DNA of 64,000 bases, taken from contig CBDAVS010000035.1 of NCBI GenBank assembly GCA_965201085.1, positions 19,839-83,838 of the forward strand. Reading direction: 5' to 3'. The first letter of the stretch is position 1; each line of letters begins with the position of its first letter. Below the pieces are notes generated by a model. It saw nothing but the letters and a program-made list of their open reading frames with translations. It did not search any database and was not told the DNA's origin. A program made the translations under genes and the position numbers. This DNA is from JAPOUP01 sp965201085. Its GTDB lineage: Bacteria > Pseudomonadota > Alphaproteobacteria > Rhodobacterales > Rhodobacteraceae. Below are positions 60,941 through 64,000 of this stretch, piece after piece.

Positions 60941-61010
60941 GCCTGTCACTAACACATACCTGACTGGAGATCGGATCCATGCGAATCGGGGACCATGTAT
61001 ATCGGTCTCA

Positions 61011-62016
61011 GAGTTTGTTCCATAAGTTGAGTGGTCCCGCAGGATGTGGAATTCCGGTTGGTGAAAGCAACCAAATACGGAGAGAGCCATGCCCTGGAAC
61101 AGGACCACCCAACAGATCCATAAGCGCCCGGACGACCACAGTCAAAACGATCTGACCGACGCCGAATGGACCATCATTGAGCCGATGCTGCCGAAGCAGG
61201 GAAGGATGGGACGGCCGCGCGGGGTCGACCTTCGGTCGGTGTCCGGCGCGGGCCGGCATATCCTGTCCACGGGATGCCAGTGGCGCGCGTCACCCTCTGG
61301 ATATCCACCGTTTTCCACCGACCGGAACCATTTTTACGCATGGCGGCGGAGCGGGCTCCCGGAGCGTCTCGTGCATCGTCTCCGGGACCCCGCGCGGCGG
61401 TGTTCGGGGCGCTCCGCGGAGCCGACCGCCGCCTCGATCGACAGCCAGTCGGTGAAGACCACGGAGAGCGGCGGGCCCCGCGGCTACGACGCCGGGAAGA
61501 AGGTGAAGGGGAGGAAAAGGCACCTGATCGTGGACGCCGACGGCACACCGATCGTCATGACGGTTCACACCGCCGACATCCAGGACCGGGACGGGGCGCC
61601 GGACCTGATCGCGAAGCTGCTGGAGACGGTGCCCACGGTGTGTAGGCTGTTCGCCGACGGTGGCCACCCGGGTCCGAAGCTGCGGGAGCGGCCTGGGGGG
61701 ATGGGGGTGCCGGACGTGACCGGGACCGTCGGAAAACCGGAGGATGTCAAAGGGTTCACTGTTCCCTGCCGCCGCTGGGTGGTGGAGCGGACCTTCGCCT
61801 GGATGGGCCGGTGCCGCCGCCTGTCGAAAGATTACGAAAGGCTCAGCGAGAACTCGCTGGCATCCGGGGTGAGGCATCACGCGCCACCGGTCCGGGCGTG
61901 AGTGAGGCACGAACGAACGCTGGCCGCCTGCCGGTTCCTGCTCAGGCGGGTGGCGAGGGCGTCAACTCCATGAAAAACAATGGTTTGATCATATCAGTGA
62001 CTTATGATTCAAACTC
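61011..62016 (+). mobile_element. IS5-family element, copy C
   Basis: Ends as in copy A; TCA on both sides (61008-61010, 62017-62019). Inserted in IS4 copy 3 at the same position, counted from the IS4 terminus, as copy D in IS4 copy 1, but in the other orientation. Confidence 0.9.
61089..61901 (+). CDS. IS5-family transposase, open, altered C-terminus
   Basis: 270 residues from MPWNRTTQQIHKRPDDHSQN. IDSQSVKTTESGGPRGYDAG and WVVERTFAWMGR are kept, but GGYAGPKL became GGHPGPKL, and the end is SGVRHHAPPVRA instead of LAACRFLLRRV. Activity doubtful. Confidence 0.82.
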   Translation: MPWNRTTQQIHKRPDDHSQNDLTDAEWTIIEPMLPKQGRMGRPRGVDLRSVSGAGRHILSTGCQWRASPSGYPPFSTDRNHFYAWRRSGLPERLVHRLRDPARRCSGRSAEPTAASIDSQSVKTTESGGPRGYDAGKKVKGRKRHLIVDADGTPIVMTVHTADIQDRDGAPDLIAKLLETVPTVCRLFADGGHPGPKLRERPGGMGVPDVTGTVGKPEDVKGFTVPCRRWVVERTFAWMGRCRRLSKDYERLSENSLASGVRHHAPPVRA

Positions 62017-62019
62017 TCA

Positions 62020-62778
62020 GAGTTTGTTCCATAAGTTGAGTGGTCCCGCAGGATGTGGCATTCCGGTTGGTGAACGCACCCAGATACGGAGATCGCCATG
62101 CCCTGGAACAGGACCACCCAACAGCTCCATAAGCGCCCGGACGACCACAGTCAAAACGATCTGACCGACGCCGAATGGACCGTCATTGAGCCGATGCCGC
62201 CGAAGCGGGGAAGGATGGGACGGCCGCGCGCGGCGGCCCCCGCGGCCACCACGCCGGCAGGAAGGTGAAGGGGAGGAAAAGGCACCTGATCGTGGACGCC
62301 GGCGGCACACCGGTCGTCATGACGGTTCACACCGCCGACATCCAGGACCGGGACGGCGCACCGGACCTGATCGCGGAGCTGCTGGAGACGGTGCCCACGG
62401 TGTGCAGGCCGTTCGCCGACGGTGGCCACCCGGGTCCGAAGCCGCGGGAGCGGCCTGGGGGGATGGGGTTGCCGGACGTGATCAGGATCGTCGGAAAACC
62501 GAAGGATGTCAAAGGTTTCACGGTTCCCTGCCGCCGGTGGGTCGTGGAGCGGACCTTCGCCTGGATGGGCCGGTGCCGCCGCCTGTCGAAGGACTACGGG
62601 CGCCTCTGCGGGAACCCGCTGGCATCCGGGGTGAGGCATCACGCGCCACCGGTCCGGGCGTGAGTGAGGCACGAACGAACGCTGGCCGCCTGCCGGTTCC
62701 TGCTCAGGCGGGTGGCGAGGGCGTCAACTCCATGAAAAACAATAGTTTGATCATATCAGTGACTTATGATTCAAACTC
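62020..62778 (+). mobile_element. IS5-family element, copy E, internally deleted
   Basis: Tandem to copy C, sharing TCA 62017-62019 and followed by TCA 62779-62781. About a quarter of the element is missing after 62230, joining the GRPR codons to GGPRGHHAG; the remaining frame runs from 62265 to 62663. Non-functional. Confidence 0.88.
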
Positions 62779-64000
62779 TCAGACAGATTTCCCCCGCCAC
62801 GGTCGGGTGGCTCGGGAACGGATGCCTCGGTGGCGGCGTCACGCGTTCGGGCCTCGCCCGCGGGCTGGGCGGTCGGGAGGGTTGGCTGACCCACGACGGA
62901 AGGCCGTCGACGGTCACCGGGATGCGGGTCCTTCCCCCGCTCGCGGAGGAGCCCGGCCTGACGCTGCCGGAGGCGGCGCCGCGCTTCGCGTCGTCCAGCG
63001 GGCGACCGGCCGCCGCCGACCCTGGCCCCGGGACGGTGCCATCGGCCGGTCGGCGCGGGCGCGGACCGCGAACATGGGTCCCGTCCCTTACAGCCACCGC
63101 TTCCTGATCGGGCCGTCGGTGAGGGTCCACGGCCTCGCCTCCCTGGCGCTGCGGCCGGCGGCGGAGCGCGTGGCGGACGACCGAGAGGAGCGGTACGGCG
63201 TCCGCCCCGTCCCCGCCTGCACGCCCGTGGGTCCGGAGCATGCCGGGACCGGTTACCGGGCGGCGGGCCGGGAGCGGTGTCCGGGCCTGACCTCCGGGCG
63301 GCGTCCGGGCCTCCGTCGCGGCGTGTGGACGCCGCCGCCCGGCTGGCGGGAGGTTCTCCGGGCGGAGCCGGAGCGCGGGCCCGGGCATACCGGACCGCCG
63401 CACCGCGGGGGCGACCGGGCGGAGCGGGAATACGCGCGGAGCGGCCATCCGGACGGCCGGGTCCGCCGCCGGACCGCCGCGATGGGGGCGGCCTGGACCC
63501 GCAGGCCCGGGGCACCGGTGCCGGAACCGTTCCCGGGCAGGGCGGACCGGGAGGCGGCCTACAGGCCGCTCCCGAACGCTGGGGTGACCATGGACGACAT
63601 ACCCGAACCCCACCTGGAGGCGACGGTGGAGCGCCGCCGCCCGGAGCCGGTGATCCTGGCTGTCCAGGACACGACGACGCTGAACCACGGCATCCTCGCC
63701 ACCGCCGCGTGGCGCTGAACGGCACCGGACACCCGCCCGGGTCGTTCACGCCCGGCGCGGACTTCCGGCGGCGGCCGGACGGGGACAGCGCCCGCTGTAC
63801 CGACGGGCCGCCGCGGGCCGGAGAGCCCGCGGAGGCCTGCCCGGACGCGAAGGTCGTGAGCGTCCGTGACCGCGAAGGCGACCTGCGGGCCCTTCTCTCC
63901 GGAGCGGACGGGACCGGTGCCGCGCCGCCGGTGCGGGCCAGCCGCCCGGCGAAGCGGCGCGTGGCCCTGCCCGACGGCGACGAAAGGTGCCTGGGGAGCA

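Larger units (their letters stand above)
60943..64000 (+). mobile_element. IS4-family/DruA-like element, copy 3, cut by window end
   Basis: The terminus CTGTCACTAACACATACCTG begins at 60943. Two IS5 copies sit after 61010. From 62782 it encodes QISPATVGWLGNGCLGG, the DruA-like part, PHLEATVERRRPEPVILAVQ with DTTTLNH (Tn5-type IS4 first Asp region), then in another frame more of the DDE domain to the window edge. It keeps the middle that copies 1 and 2 have lost, showing that the DruA-like and IS4 domains belong to one gene. Part of the DUF4338 domain is deleted near 63030. Confidence 0.82.

Overview
The window looks like an alphaproteobacterial chromosome, most likely Rhodobacterales (Roseobacter group). 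The evidence is the rplU-rpmA-obgE-proB-proA block followed by a DUF3553 gene and an olsB-olsA ornithine-lipid pair, a form I CO dehydrogenase cluster, an RNase E of the rhodobacterial type, and a dctB-dctD pair whose regulator lacks GAFTGA. No rRNA, CRISPR array or prophage was seen.

Layout. 1-5851: coxS-L-D-E-F for aerobic CO oxidation, translationally coupled; the end of coxM may lie at the left edge. 6497-10913: a three-deep nest of insertion sequences (IS5 inside an IS4 element with a DruA-like domain, inside an ISNCY element). 11184-18661: ornithine-lipid genes, proline synthesis, ribosome genes and a tRNA-Ser. 19572-27090: a minus-strand operon for a hydantoinase/oxoprolinase pair (hyuA-hyuB), a TetR regulator, a 119-residue unknown protein and an NMT1-type ABC importer, with a recognisable promoter and operator-like palindrome. 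27161-29577: chimeric IS debris. 29740-31647: a 635-residue protein that may be an ATPase-dead relative of SNF2 helicases. 31683-36537: nested IS5/ISNCY, a HAD phosphatase pseudogene and an IS30 copy. 36638-45959: an organophosphate uptake locus (DeoR regulator, UgpC-type ATPase, binding protein, two permeases, metallophosphoesterase, Na/Pi symporter). Its regulator has an in-frame stop in the helix-turn-helix, and its ATPase gene is split by two tandem IS5 copies. 49521-55761: rne, dctD and dctB. 55846-64000: tandem ISNCY copies, an IS66 remnant and a second IS4/IS5 nest.

The genes point to a coastal or marine heterotroph that could use CO as an energy supplement, import C4-dicarboxylates under DctBD control, degrade a cyclic amide and save phosphorus through ornithine lipids and organophosphate scavenging. 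That last trait is decaying. The large IS load with many pseudogenes suggests relaxed selection, for example a host-associated or bottlenecked lineage.

The most unusual signal is in the IS copies. Nearly every copy is far more GC-rich than the genes around it and differs from intact-looking relatives mainly by A-to-G and T-to-C changes. The neighbouring single-copy pseudogenes and intergenic DNA do not look like this. It may be a repeat-directed A:T to G:C hypermutation or an equivalent biased process.
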